A stretch of DNA of 64,000 nt from Aquimarina sp. MMG016 (GCF_018100805.1 NZ_JAGJEA010000020.1:1-64000), one strand, 5' to 3'; shown: positions 1 through 9,345, numbered from the stretch's first letter. The notes: a model not told the origin generated them from the letters alone. A program made the numbers and translations.

Positions 1-1
1 T

Positions 2-1381
2 GTAGATGATACCGTAACTGTAACGGTAATTTCAGATAATCTTATGTCTGGTACAATTGCGGATAACCAAACTATCAATTCCGGGGATGATCCTGCTGCA
101 TTTACAGAAACTACGCCAGCCACAGGAGCAGGAACACTTAGTTATCAATGGCAAAGTAGTACAACAAGTTCTACTGCTAACGATTTTGTAAATGTTACAG
201 GAGCAACCGACCCAACATATGATAGTGGAGCTCTTACACAAGATACTTGGTTTAGAAGAATTGTAACTAGTACCTCTGGAAGTTCAACCTGTACTGCTAC
301 CAGTAATGTTTTACAAATTACCGTGGTTAGTGATAACACTCCTCCTACTGTAGATAGTTTTACAACAAGTGACATTACACCAACACTAACAGGACAAGGG
401 GAGCCTAATGAACAATTAATGATTGAGGTAGATGTAGACGGAGATGGGATTGCAGAAGTTGTATATATGGTGACTACAGATAATGATGGTAATTGGAGTA
501 TAAACCCAGAAATAGACATACCAATTAGTGGTAATTTCCCAGTACTTGCAGATAATGATAGCATTACGGTTAGTGCTACGGATAGTGCAGGGAATACAGG
601 AGTAGGAACTGTAATTATATCTATTCTAGATTCTGATTCGGATGGCATACCAGATGTTGTTGATCTTGATGATGATAATGACGGGATTCCGGACGAAATA
701 GAACAGAATGGGGATCCAACAAGAGATACAGATGGTGATGGGATTATAGATAGTCTTGACTTAGACTCTGACGGAGACGGATTGCTAGATGTATTTGAAT
801 CAGGAGCAAACACTAATGGGCTTCAAATTTCTGCAGATGGCCGAATTCTCGGACCGGTAGGTAATGATGGGATACCAGATGATGTACAAAACAGTACGGA
901 TGCAAATTCGGGTACTATTAACTATAACATACAAGATACCGATGGTGATGGTAAAAATGATTTTCAAGATGTAGATGATGATGGAGATGGTATTTTAACT
1001 ATATCAGAAGATTTAAATGAGGATGGGAATCTTAATAATGATGACTGTAATGACAATGGAATCCCTGATTATTTAGATGCTAACTCCTGTATAATTACTA
1101 GAATTCCGGAAGGCTTCTCTCCTAATGGAGATGGTATCAACGATACTTGGGTAATTTCAGGATTAGAAGCTTTTCCGAATCATCACATACAACTATTTAA
1201 CAGATGGGGAGATATTGTATTTGATGCGAAAAGTTACCAAAATGATTGGAATGGAACTTCTAATGGTAATAGAGTATTTAGATCTGACGAGAAATTGCCG
1301 GTAGGCTCTTATTACTACATATTGGATACTGGTAATTCACAGGCTGGAACATTAACCGGTTGGATTTATATTAACTACTAA
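2..1381 (+). CDS. T9SS type B sorting-domain surface protein (5'-partial)
   Basis: The reading frame is open from the left edge, so the start lies outside the window and only the C-terminal 459 residues are seen. The visible part begins with Ig-like beta segments. It continues with several Ca-binding thrombospondin type-3-like repeats of the DxDxDGxxD kind (DSDSDGIPD, DTDGDGIID, DTDGDGKND). It ends with the gliding-motility-associated C-terminal domain (CHU_C), recognisable from GFSPNGDGINDTW and LFNRWGD. That domain is the type B signal for export through the type IX secretion system. The protein is therefore probably a secreted or surface-anchored adhesin-like protein. A PorP/SprF gene follows 69 bp downstream, which is the usual pairing for type B substrates. 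The specific ligand or role cannot be told. Confidence 0.9.
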   Translation, partial: VDDTVTVTVISDNLMSGTIADNQTINSGDDPAAFTETTPATGAGTLSYQWQSSTTSSTANDFVNVTGATDPTYDSGALTQDTWFRRIVTSTSGSSTCTATSNVLQITVVSDNTPPTVDSFTTSDITPTLTGQGEPNEQLMIEVDVDGDGIAEVVYMVTTDNDGNWSINPEIDIPISGNFPVLADNDSITVSATDSAGNTGVGTVIISILDSDSDGIPDVVDLDDDNDGIPDEIEQNGDPTRDTDGDGIIDSLDLDSDGDGLLDVFESGANTNGLQISADGRILGPVGNDGIPDDVQNSTDANSGTINYNIQDTDGDGKNDFQDVDDDGDGILTISEDLNEDGNLNNDDCNDNGIPDYLDANSCIITRIPEGFSPNGDGINDTWVISGLEAFPNHHIQLFNRWGDIVFDAKSYQNDWNGTSNGNRVFRSDEKLPVGSYYYILDTGNSQAGTLTGWIYINY

Positions 1382-1450
1382 AATGATATGTTGACGGGGA
1401 TGAGCATAATTGCTCGCCCCCTAATTAAAAACAATAAAATATAAAAAAAG

Positions 1451-2332
1451 ATGAAAAGTTTAAACTATATATTTTTTGTACTAATGCTATCATTTCTAGT
1501 ACAAACCCATGCTCAACAAGATCCTCATTTTAGCATGTACCGATATAATATGAATGTGATCACACCTGCATATGCCGGCACGAACCAGACATTAGAAACT
1601 CTATTTAGTGTAAGAAGTCAATGGGTTCGTGTTAATGGTGCACCAGAAACATTCCATTTTAATATTAATAGTCCTGTTGGTAAAAATGTAGGAATAGGAT
1701 TAAATGTAATAACCGACAGAGTATTTGTCCTAGATGAAACACATGTATACGCTGACTTCTCTTATAAGATTAAATTAGCAGAATCCCTAGATTTATATGC
1801 CGGAGTAAAAGCCGGTGGAACTTTTTTAAATATCGACTTATTAAAACTAGATGTGGAAAATGATCCCTTATTTTCTGAAAATGTAAGTTCTTTCAATCCA
1901 AATGTTGGAGTTGGTTTTTATTTTAAATCTGAGAAATACTTCATTACCTTGTCTGCACCAAGTCTGTTATCAAATGATAGATATGAAAAAGATGGTGTAA
2001 ACCCTGTATCTGCTGATGATGACTTACAAATGTTTCTAGGTGGAGGTTACGAATGGTACCTTAGTGATGCTTTTAAAGTTGTTCCTTCGACACTGATAAA
2101 AGCTGTTCCTGGCGCACCAACATCTATCGATCTAACTTTATCAGGTACGTATAAAGAACGATTGGAGTTAGGAACTAATTATAGATTGGATGAAAGCATA
2201 ACACTATTTCTGACTGCTGCAAGATTTCTACAAGGGAGGTTAGATTTTGGGTACGCATATGAGTTTACAACAGCAGATACAAGAAGATATAATAACGGCT
2301 CTCACGAAGTAATCTTAAAGTTGAGACTATAG
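1451..2332 (+). CDS. PorP/SprF family type IX secretion membrane protein
   Basis: This 293-residue protein has a signal peptide ending near THAQ, followed by the family start QDPHFSMYRYN and NVITPAYAGT, and a beta-strand-rich body ending in an aromatic/basic strand. PorP/SprF proteins are outer-membrane beta barrels that bind T9SS type B substrates and hold or anchor them at the cell surface. The gene lies just downstream of a type B substrate on the same strand, so the two probably form an operon and act as a pair. The start ATG follows an A-rich stretch rather than a clear Shine-Dalgarno sequence, as is normal here. Confidence 0.92.
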   Translation: MKSLNYIFFVLMLSFLVQTHAQQDPHFSMYRYNMNVITPAYAGTNQTLETLFSVRSQWVRVNGAPETFHFNINSPVGKNVGIGLNVITDRVFVLDETHVYADFSYKIKLAESLDLYAGVKAGGTFLNIDLLKLDVENDPLFSENVSSFNPNVGVGFYFKSEKYFITLSAPSLLSNDRYEKDGVNPVSADDDLQMFLGGGYEWYLSDAFKVVPSTLIKAVPGAPTSIDLTLSGTYKERLELGTNYRLDESITLFLTAARFLQGRLDFGYAYEFTTADTRRYNNGSHEVILKLRL

Positions 2333-2387
2333 AAAGAAAGGCTGAATTTGTAATTTACTATGATTACAATAAATTAGTTGTTATTCT

Positions 2388-2431
2388 ACCCTACCTAAAT
2401 GTACTCGCTAATCATGTTAATTAGGTAGGGT
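2388..2431 (+). terminator. Rho-independent terminator after the PorP/SprF gene
   Basis: An 11-bp inverted repeat (ACCCTACCTAA at 2388-2398 and TTAGGTAGGGT at 2421-2431) is separated by 22 bases and followed by a T-rich tract. It lies about 55 bases past the stop codon of the PorP/SprF gene. Confidence 0.75.
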
Positions 2432-2745
2432 TATTTTGTTGTTGAAGATTTAATGTTTGATTATAGATGGATATTTTTTCCGGAAAAACGAGAATTTTTG
2501 TGTGAACACAACAATTGGTTTTGATCCGTTCTCAGATATAAAAACTGTAAAAATAGGTACTCCGTTTAGGTACTCCAAAAAGTACTTTATATTTAAAAAC
2601 ACTTTATAAAATAAGCACAACTCGTTTTTTAACAAATATTTATATTCAAAAAGACATACTTGAGACCTTCGGGTGGATAACCTTACGTACACGCCTTATT
2701 TTAAGGTAAAAAATAAGGTTTTTGGATAAAATTGGGCTAAAAAAC
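2432..2745. other. Intergenic stretch without convincing gene
   Basis: About 310 bases with no recognisable gene. An 80-codon reading frame on the minus strand has no family resemblance, no promoter match and a biased composition. The short direct repeat TTTAGGTACTCC-like at 2555-2580 is the only structure noted. Confidence 0.5.
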
Positions 2746-2782
2746 AAAATCTAAAACATTAAAATTCAATGTTTTAGATTTT
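2746..2782 (-). terminator. Strong hairpin terminator downstream of a tRNA 3' remnant
   Basis: A perfect 15-bp stem (AAAATCTAAAACATT at 2746-2760 with its complement at 2768-2782) has a 7-base loop. Read on the minus strand it is followed by a T-rich tract, so it suits transcription coming from the tRNA remnant at 2788-2810. The A/T symmetry means it could act in both directions. Confidence 0.75.
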
Positions 2783-2787
2783 TAAAA

Positions 2788-2810
2788 GTACCGGGGACAG
2801 GACTCGAACC
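2788..2810 (-). pseudogene. 3' fragment of a tRNA gene (T-loop and acceptor end only)
   Basis: On the minus strand these 23 bases read as the end of a tRNA. GGTTCGAGTCC carries the invariant TTCGA T-loop with half of its stem, followed by the T-stem 3' side and the acceptor 3' strand CCCCGGT plus a discriminator base. The bases upstream (2811-2880) do not complete the T-stem and cannot form anticodon or D arms, so the 5' two thirds of the gene are missing. The fragment is followed in tRNA orientation by its own strong terminator. Such fragments are typical of integrative-element attachment sites or of deletions inside tRNA clusters. The amino acid identity cannot be read from what is left. 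Confidence 0.6.
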
Positions 2811-2879
2811 TTATGAGTTCTGAGGTTACAGGTTAGAAAATGTATATTTTCTTTTTGTGATTCTCAACGCGGAGCGTTG

Positions 2880-3056
2880 CAGGTATCGATCTTTATTAAA
2901 AAGGGAGAACCAGTAGGATACAGTACTGATTTTTTTGGTAATACATTAGAAAATATTAAAGCATCACAAAGCGGAATGATCTTATATATGATAGGTACTC
3001 CTCCAATTAATAAAGGCGAAACTATTATGAACGTCGGTATTGAACCTAAACAATAG
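2880..3056 (+). pseudogene. C-terminal remnant of a succinylglutamate desuccinylase/aspartoacylase-family enzyme
   Basis: The frame ending at the TAG at 3054-3056 reads KKGEPVGYSTDFFGNT, then IKASQSGMILYMIGTPPINKGE. This is the conserved C-terminal beta-domain of M14-type AstE/aspartoacylase-family zinc hydrolases. The rest of the enzyme, about 250 residues with the HxxE and His zinc ligands, is absent. The frame upstream of about 2885 has no resemblance to the family and there is no plausible start. It abuts the tRNA remnant, so the junction at 2811-2880 looks like a deletion or insertion scar. I am fairly sure of the family and cannot tell the substrate. Confidence 0.65.
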
Positions 3057-3058
3057 AA

Positions 3059-4405
3059 TTATAAACGTCTTGTCATTGGTATAGAAACCAAAATCATCAA
3101 TATTGATGCAATTACAATTGGTATCATATTCTTTACTGGTGATATTTCAGGCGTTGTTTCATAATATTCAGGCGTAAATTGTTTCCAATCGATAGAATCA
3201 GCATGCTTATTTTCAAATATTTTTGGATAGAAAAATAATCTTAGTTTTTCGTGAAACGCATCAGTGGCTTTGAGATAATCCATTTGTTGACTCATACTCG
3301 TTCCTGCCAATTGATTAAAGGTAAGTTGCAAATGCATATTTGGAATGGCAGATGCGATTTGTGTGCTGGTTTGTTCACGTAATTTTATCTTTTCATTTAG
3401 AGCTTCTCGTTGGTTTTTTGAATCATCATCTCCCATCTGCTGCATAGCGTAATACCATAGCCAATTAAACCCATCTGTAGGATATCCATATTTTTTAAAT
3501 TGCGGATAGTGCTTATAAAATTTCTCTATGGTTGCCAATTTATCGGTATCCCACTTAACGTGATACCCATCCCGTTGCGCTATGGCGGTGCTTAATGCTT
3601 CCGGTACTGGATATTTTGATGATACATAGGCATTGATTCCAGCAGGTAAAAGAATGATCAATACTAACCAAACTGATAAAAGCAATAATGCATTAAAACC
3701 GGAAGATTTTTTAAAAATGATGATGAAAAAAGTAAGTGTAAACCAAAATAGGATATATAACATAGATAATCCTAGCATCCAGAATAAGTTACTATCAAAA
3801 GTTAAGTTAAGCACTAGCTTTGCGATGAAAAAAAGAAACAGCAGTACAACATATAATAGAGCTAATCGGATTAGAAGTTTGGAAATAATAAATCCTAATT
3901 TAGATCTAGCCTGGATAGTTACTAATCGCCAGGTACCGGTTTCTGTTTCTTCCGAAAGGACGTTAAAAGATAATACAATGACCAATAAAGGAAATAGATA
4001 AATGATTACAAAAGACAGATCGAGGTTACCGGATTGTAAGTTCATTGGATTCACCAAATCGGTATCATACTTTTGCGCTTCAAAGGTTTTAATTGTAATT
4101 CGTTTTACAGTTGGGTTTACATCTGATTGACCAATGGATAATCCAGCTAGTGGGTTTAAGGTGTTTATATATGCAAATTTCGCATAATACAATAACAATC
4201 CTAAGTCTTCATTATGCAGCGCTACTTGTCGATCAAAATGTTGCTCTTGATAGGTTTTTACTTCAGCAATCGCATCTTGCTGCCTTTGAAGATGTTTGTT
4301 GCCAATAACAATACTTATTATTCCTAAAAGCGTAATAAGCAACAAACTTATCCAAACCTCTTTAGATCTTATGCATTGCTGTAAAAATAACTTAAATGTT
4401 GTCAT
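3059..4405 (-). CDS. ABC-2 type permease (DUF3526-like), second of two
   Basis: A polytopic membrane protein of 448 residues from the chosen start. An N-terminal membrane segment (ISLLLITLLGIISIVIG) is followed by a large external loop, then four to five membrane segments in the middle, a second large loop and a C-terminal membrane segment. The motif SEETETGTWRLVTIQA is the typical ABC-2/NosY-type cytoplasmic sequence. I chose the ATG at 4405 because it overlaps the previous gene's stop as ATGA; a longer frame would run far into that gene. It is coupled to its paralogue at 4402-5853 and lies in the same operon as the TonB receptor and the ATPase at 8535-9230. I infer that the two permeases and the ATPase form one transporter. 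The substrate is unknown; the setting suggests metal or metallophore traffic. Confidence 0.8.
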   Translation of the reverse strand: MTTFKLFLQQCIRSKEVWISLLLITLLGIISIVIGNKHLQRQQDAIAEVKTYQEQHFDRQVALHNEDLGLLLYYAKFAYINTLNPLAGLSIGQSDVNPTVKRITIKTFEAQKYDTDLVNPMNLQSGNLDLSFVIIYLFPLLVIVLSFNVLSEETETGTWRLVTIQARSKLGFIISKLLIRLALLYVVLLFLFFIAKLVLNLTFDSNLFWMLGLSMLYILFWFTLTFFIIIFKKSSGFNALLLLSVWLVLIILLPAGINAYVSSKYPVPEALSTAIAQRDGYHVKWDTDKLATIEKFYKHYPQFKKYGYPTDGFNWLWYYAMQQMGDDDSKNQREALNEKIKLREQTSTQIASAIPNMHLQLTFNQLAGTSMSQQMDYLKATDAFHEKLRLFFYPKIFENKHADSIDWKQFTPEYYETTPEISPVKNMIPIVIASILMILVSIPMTRRL

Positions 4406-5853
4406 ATCGCCTGTGCTTTTTTTGAGGTGAATAGTAATAACCAAAAAGTAACTAATATCCATAATGTTATGGAAATCAATGCAGGAAAAGCTTCTTTAAT
4501 TGATTGAGAAAGCGCTATAGGCTGGTGTTTAAAATCCTGGAATTCTGACCAATGTTCGTGATCAACTACATGTGTTTTTCCTTCAGATCCACTCTTTTTT
4601 TTTGGGCTGATATATTCCATTTGTAGCTCATTCATAGTTTGCGCTAACTGATAACGATAATTATCGGCTTGATTCTGAAAATCAATATAAGATGAAAAAT
4701 CTGTTCCTGATATTGTCATGGATAACTGTTTGATAGCCGTAAAAGGGTTGATGAATGATGAAAACTGAGTGACATCATTTTGACTTTTATAAATGTTGAC
4801 CAATTTCCTGTGATGTTTTCTATACAAGTCAGCTGTGATTTTTTCTCCTTCTCGCATCACAAAACCCGAATAATTAAAGGGCAAATCTGTTACTTTTTTA
4901 ACATTATGAACGCTTAAAACAGAATCCCTTAAACTATTGTAATGAGGATCATCTGGGTTGTGACTATCACCTTTTTTAATTACTTCTTTTTCGATAGCGG
5001 ATTGAAAAGCTAATTTGCTAGGCGTAGGAAACCAATAATTACCCATCGCTTGTGCAGATTTTGGTAATAGCACCACCAATAGTAACCAGATACCTAATAA
5101 TCGAAGTAAAGCATTTTTTGAAGTGCGGGTACTTGCAGAAACTACAATGGTCAAAGCCGATATAATAAATAGAAAAGCCAAATACCCACTGCTTATTATT
5201 AATAATCGAAGCCAAAGAAAATCATTAGCAGCTTGTTGCCCAAATATCAAAAGGGCAATGATTACTACCAATAAAACAGGTAGAAAGAATAACATAGAAA
5301 TGGTAAAAAGTCCTATGGATTTTCCGAATAGGATCTCTTTCCAGGTAGCACCTTGTGACAATAACATTTTTAGTGTTCCATTTTGTCGATCTTTTGCAAC
5401 ACTAGAAAATCCTAAAAAAAACAGGATTAATGGAAGTACGAGCTGTAATAATAATGATAAGCTTAATTCTCCAAATCGTAACATACCTGTTGAAAAAGTA
5501 GCTTCAGAAAAGTTTACACTATTTTGCCTATGGGCTTCTAAAAAAACTGTGTTTCCTGTAAAACTTTCTAGTCCATAATCAAATATTCCTAAGGAGGCAT
5601 TTATTCTAAAAGCAAAAGTTCCAAAATGAGCCATTCGATGAGGATGCTTATCAGGATTAGCTTCCCAACTTTGTCTGGCTTTAACTTGATGGTCTAATCG
5701 TATTTCATTTTGTGTGATATGGTTTTTTATACCACTAACAGCTGCATAGCCTGTTAATAGTATAAAAATGGAATACAATAGATAAAAACTTTTGGGAGTT
5801 GTTACGTTATGCCAAAAATTTAATGCGAATAACTTAATATTAGCCCATTTCAT
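4402..5853 (-). CDS. ABC-2 type permease (DUF3526-like), first of two
   Basis: A 483-residue membrane protein with the same architecture as its downstream neighbour: an N-terminal membrane helix, a large extracytoplasmic loop containing MRFGELSLS-like sequence, then a group of helices with AKDRQNGTLKMLLSQGATWKE, the ABC-2 signature region, and a C-terminal helix. The ATG at 5853 is preferred over the in-frame TTG at 5877. It is translationally coupled (ATGA) to the second permease. It is separated from the TonB-dependent receptor gene by 161 bases that contain a palindromic repeat, so transcription may be attenuated here. Such DUF3526 permease pairs commonly sit beside TonB receptors in Bacteroidetes; that they serve zinc here is inference from the operator upstream of the operon. 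Confidence 0.8.
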   Translation of the reverse strand: MKWANIKLFALNFWHNVTTPKSFYLLYSIFILLTGYAAVSGIKNHITQNEIRLDHQVKARQSWEANPDKHPHRMAHFGTFAFRINASLGIFDYGLESFTGNTVFLEAHRQNSVNFSEATFSTGMLRFGELSLSLLLQLVLPLILFFLGFSSVAKDRQNGTLKMLLSQGATWKEILFGKSIGLFTISMLFFLPVLLVVIIALLIFGQQAANDFLWLRLLIISSGYLAFLFIISALTIVVSASTRTSKNALLRLLGIWLLLVVLLPKSAQAMGNYWFPTPSKLAFQSAIEKEVIKKGDSHNPDDPHYNSLRDSVLSVHNVKKVTDLPFNYSGFVMREGEKITADLYRKHHRKLVNIYKSQNDVTQFSSFINPFTAIKQLSMTISGTDFSSYIDFQNQADNYRYQLAQTMNELQMEYISPKKKSGSEGKTHVVDHEHWSEFQDFKHQPIALSQSIKEAFPALISITLWILVTFWLLLFTSKKAQAI

Positions 5854-5910
5854 ATGTTCGCTTTTATTGTTTGTCAATGGTTATGAGATTGTCTAAAAAG
5901 TAACCAACTC

Positions 5911-5980
5911 TGTCAAACTAAGCTTGTCGAAGTTTTTAACATCTTATTTTTAAAATGTATTCGACAAGCTAAGACTGACA
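5911..5980. repeat. REP-like palindromic intergenic repeat
   Basis: TGTCAAACTAAGCTTGTCGAA (5911-5931) faces its imperfect inverse TTCGACAAGCTAAGACTGACA (5960-5980), with a 28-base spacer. The core TTCGACAAGCT..TGACA resembles a palindromic repeat that is widespread between genes in Bacteroidetes genomes. It lies inside the operon between the receptor and the permease genes. Confidence 0.65.
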
Positions 5981-6014
5981 ATCCAGAATTTTTAATACTT
6001 TTTGATAATCACTT

Positions 6015-8513
6015 TTAGAATTTATAAGTTGCAGTCAACAAAAAGTTTCTTGGTGCACCTGGTCCCAATCTATTAGGATTAAGACCACCCAGCCAATACG
6101 TGTCATTAAATACGTTGTTTACTTTTAATGTCAATTGCATATTTGTGCTATTTGGCTTGTAATAAACAGCTCCTTCAAATACTGTGTATTCTGGCAATAA
6201 TACCCTATTGGTACTATATGTAGGATTGTACCAGGTAAATCTCTCATCTACATACTGTGCACCAAAGCCAATTCCTATTCCTTTTAATGCAGCGATTGAA
6301 GTAAAATCATATCTACCCCAAAAATTTGCATTATGCTTTGGAGCTCCTCCGATTCGTTCTCCTATAAATTCTGCAATAGCATCGTCTTCAATTGTGGCAT
6401 CTGTATAACCGTAAGAAGCTGTTAATTGAAAATTAGGGAGTACATAACCAGAAATATCTGCTTCAAAACCTCTACTTCTTTGCTCTCCTCTTGTTGTTAA
6501 GTTATCTAAATCAAAAGTATCACCAAGTAAGATGTTTTTTTGAGTAATGCTAAAAACTGCTAAGTTGGCAAATATCTTCCCGTTTAAAAATTCTCCTTTA
6601 GCACCAAATTCTATCAAGCTACTTTCCAAGGGGTCAAACCTTCCCGGTGAAGCAGACCAAAAGAAACCTTCAGCAGATGGAGATAATGATACTGTATTTG
6701 TATGCGGTTGAAAACCTTCTAGATAAGTAGTATAAACACTAATGTCATTTGTAACTTCATACGTTACACCAAGTCTAGGTACAAAAGCATTGGTTGTAAA
6801 CTCCTCTTCATTTCCTTCGTAATCAAAAATATCTTTGAACCACTCATATCGTAAGTTTACTAAAGCTGAAAATTTTCCAATCTTAAATTGATTTTGAATA
6901 TAAATACCGTTAGAGGTCGTTAGGTTTGCAGGAATTTCAAATTGCGAAAGCACATAATTGTTAGTGTTTCTAATTCCGTTAAAAGGATTCGTTAAATCTA
7001 AATGTGGAACTGCAGGAACTAACAATCCATCAGCTGTTTGCTGAAAATCATTTGGATCACTTGTTCCAGGTCTAAATCTTGCAGTAGAACCATCATTTAA
7101 CAAATAATCTCTTGAGCTATTCGCACCACCCGTTCTTCTTTCCCAACGCGATGCATCGTATCCTACTAAAACTTTATTGCTAAAATTGCCCTTTTCTATG
7201 TCGTAGTTAAAAAATGCGCTTAAATTATCGGTATTCCAATTTTGTTGTCTTTCCGCATATCTCATAGCTACAAGATTAGGAACAACCTCTCCATTAATAT
7301 CATAAGCTTGACGGAATGCGTCCGCTCTGTGTTCTTGTAAATCTTCATCCCAGGTTTGCTTCATATACTGAGCATTGAAACCAAAGTTTTTCGTAAACTT
7401 TTTACTAAAGCTTGTCATGAATATGAATTCTTTAGTTTTGTAGAAGTCGTTAATTGCACCTGGATTCAACGTAGTTGGAGTACTATTTGGGTTATAATTA
7501 TCACCAACAGCATCAAAAATTGGCTGACCTCTATCTAAATTACCTTCGGCATTGTTATAAATCATCTCTACATTAAGAGAGGTATTTTCGTTAGGGATAT
7601 AACTTAAAGATGGTGAAATTAAAATAGCATTATTATTCACGATATCTCTAAAAGAATCAGCTTCTTGAATGGCTGCATTGAAACGATATAACAACGTTTT
7701 AGAATCGTTTAAAGGACCGGTAAAATCTGCAGTTGCTCTTAATGTTCCAAAACTACCAGCAGAGACTGAAACTTCATTATAGTTTTCAGCTAATGGCTTT
7801 TTAGTTACCATATTTACAGTTCCACCAGGGTCAGCACTAGAAAATGTTACTGATGAAGGACCTTTAATAACTTCTACTCGCTCTAGATGAGATGTTATAG
7901 GTTGTAAAAAGTAGTACTGACGTGTTCGCATACCGTTAAGCACTTGTCCATCATCTGCTTGGGTAATACCACGAATATTATAATGGTTGTACAAACCTGT
8001 AATCGAAACATTACTCACCGTTTTTACAGCATCTGGTAACTGAAAAGCTTGTCGGTCTGCAATAAGCTCTTTGGTTACTGCAGCTACCACTTGTGGTAAC
8101 TCTTTATTTTTAATTGCTACTTTAGTTGCGGAAAATGAATAATCACTGTTATAATCTTTTCTTACACGACCAACAATTTCAACACTTTGAAGCTGCTCAG
8201 TACCTTCTTCTAACTGAATTGTTCCTGTGTCATATGCAGAACCATCACCAATCTCGATAGTATTTTTATAAGGCTGAAAACCTAAATAACGCACTTCGAT
8301 AGTATATGTTCCAGAAGGTGCATCTATTTCAAATTGTCCGGAGTTATCAGTAAGTTTCCCGAAAGTATCTGTTTTGTTTTCTAACGAAATTGTTGCTCCT
8401 GAAATCGGAATGTTTTGAGTGTCGACGATGGTTCCCGTTACTTTTACTTGTGCGAATGTGGCACAACTACATAATATTAATAAAAGGGTGGGTAATAATT
8501 TAAAAAGTTTCAT
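6015..8513 (-). CDS. TonB-dependent receptor with carboxypeptidase-D-like N-domain
   Basis: An 832-residue outer-membrane receptor. It has a signal peptide (ending CATFAQ), a carboxypeptidase-regulatory-like beta-sandwich at about 22-105 (VKVTGTIVDTQ, IPISGATI), a plug domain at about 130-240 (QLPDAVKTVSNV, NIRGI, VEVIKGPSSV) and a beta barrel to the C-terminal strand ending FLLTATYKF. The plug and barrel look like the siderophore-receptor (FhuA/FpvA) subclass and not like SusC. It would import a metal chelate or metal using TonB energy. It is the second gene after the ABC ATPase, behind two candidate Zur operators. I therefore infer zinc or zincophore uptake, but a ferric siderophore cannot be excluded from sequence. 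Confidence 0.9.
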   Translation of the reverse strand: MKLFKLLPTLLLILCSCATFAQVKVTGTIVDTQNIPISGATISLENKTDTFGKLTDNSGQFEIDAPSGTYTIEVRYLGFQPYKNTIEIGDGSAYDTGTIQLEEGTEQLQSVEIVGRVRKDYNSDYSFSATKVAIKNKELPQVVAAVTKELIADRQAFQLPDAVKTVSNVSITGLYNHYNIRGITQADDGQVLNGMRTRQYYFLQPITSHLERVEVIKGPSSVTFSSADPGGTVNMVTKKPLAENYNEVSVSAGSFGTLRATADFTGPLNDSKTLLYRFNAAIQEADSFRDIVNNNAILISPSLSYIPNENTSLNVEMIYNNAEGNLDRGQPIFDAVGDNYNPNSTPTTLNPGAINDFYKTKEFIFMTSFSKKFTKNFGFNAQYMKQTWDEDLQEHRADAFRQAYDINGEVVPNLVAMRYAERQQNWNTDNLSAFFNYDIEKGNFSNKVLVGYDASRWERRTGGANSSRDYLLNDGSTARFRPGTSDPNDFQQTADGLLVPAVPHLDLTNPFNGIRNTNNYVLSQFEIPANLTTSNGIYIQNQFKIGKFSALVNLRYEWFKDIFDYEGNEEEFTTNAFVPRLGVTYEVTNDISVYTTYLEGFQPHTNTVSLSPSAEGFFWSASPGRFDPLESSLIEFGAKGEFLNGKIFANLAVFSITQKNILLGDTFDLDNLTTRGEQRSRGFEADISGYVLPNFQLTASYGYTDATIEDDAIAEFIGERIGGAPKHNANFWGRYDFTSIAALKGIGIGFGAQYVDERFTWYNPTYSTNRVLLPEYTVFEGAVYYKPNSTNMQLTLKVNNVFNDTYWLGGLNPNRLGPGAPRNFLLTATYKF

Positions 8514-8534
8514 TTTGTGTTAATTGATTTGTGT

Positions 8535-9230
8535 TTAGATAGTTTTTAAGTATAAATCTTGTAATTGAGTGGCGTTAATGGTATCAGTGTCCGAAGTATG
8601 AACTAATTGCCCTTCTTTCATTATACCAATTTTGGTTCCTACATTGACTGCGTTGAAAATGTCGTGAGTTGCCATAAAGATAGCTTTGCCATCATTGCTC
8701 AATTCTTTGCAAATTTTAGTGAATTCTAAAGTTGCTTTGGGATCCAAACCTGAGATAGGTTCATCCATGAAGATGTAATCTGCATTTTTAGAAAGAGCGA
8801 TAGCGATACCTACTTTTTGCCTCATTCCTTTGGAGTAAGAGGATAGCCTGTTTTGATGTGCGGCTTCTTGTAATCCTGCCTTTGATAAAAAGTCAGAAAG
8901 CTCTTTGTTGGAATATTTAAAACCCGCTAATCTACTGAAGAAATTTAAGTTTTCAGTGCCAGATAGATTACCGTATAATTGCACAACCTCAGGGATGTAA
9001 GCAATCATCTTGGTAGTTTTGTTATTATTAGGTATAACGGTAATTCCGTTAATTAAAGCTTCGCCACTTGTAGATTGAATAAGACCTAAAAACAGATTAA
9101 TAGTTGTTGTTTTACCAGCTCCATTTTGACCAAGTAAGCAAAATATTTCTCCCTTATCAACAGATAAATTTAATTGACTAAGTGCTTGGTGCTTACCATA
9201 TGACTTGGTAAGATTTATGGCTTGTAGCAT
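8535..9230 (-). CDS. ABC transporter ATP-binding protein
   Basis: A 231-residue ATPase with Walker A GQNGAGKTT, a signature region SSYSKGMRQKVGIA, Walker B DYIFMDEP, and the switch histidine in MATHD. It belongs to the CcmA/NatA-like group that partners ABC-2 permeases. It is the first gene of the operon and is followed after 21 bases by the TonB receptor and then by two ABC-2 permeases. The ATPase and permeases are probably subunits of one inner-membrane transporter. The upstream region carries the double palindrome and promoter described separately, so expression is probably repressed by the Fur-family protein when metal is plentiful. Confidence 0.9.
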   Translation of the reverse strand: MLQAINLTKSYGKHQALSQLNLSVDKGEIFCLLGQNGAGKTTTINLFLGLIQSTSGEALINGITVIPNNNKTTKMIAYIPEVVQLYGNLSGTENLNFFSRLAGFKYSNKELSDFLSKAGLQEAAHQNRLSSYSKGMRQKVGIAIALSKNADYIFMDEPISGLDPKATLEFTKICKELSNDGKAIFMATHDIFNAVNVGTKIGIMKEGQLVHTSDTDTINATQLQDLYLKTI

Positions 9231-9330
9231 ATGATGATTTTTTAAAATTGAGGTTAAACCCAGTTCATATTTTTATAAGACTGCAATTGATCAAAAAACA
9301 TATAATTTGTACTGTAAAAAAGTATTTTAA

Positions 9331-9345
9331 TGCAACATAGTTGCA
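9331..9345. promoter_or_regulatory. Candidate Zur operator, proximal copy
   Basis: Perfect palindrome TGCAAC-ATA-GTTGCA. It covers the predicted transcription start and the end of the -7 element of the minus-strand ABC/TonB operon. Three similar sites occur in the window. The assignment to Zur is inferred from the gene content and the Fur-family gene at 26038-26424. Confidence 0.7.

Noticed and set aside
2450..2692. 80-codon minus-strand reading frame
   Set aside because: No family resemblance, no promoter or start context, biased AT composition. Treated as chance.
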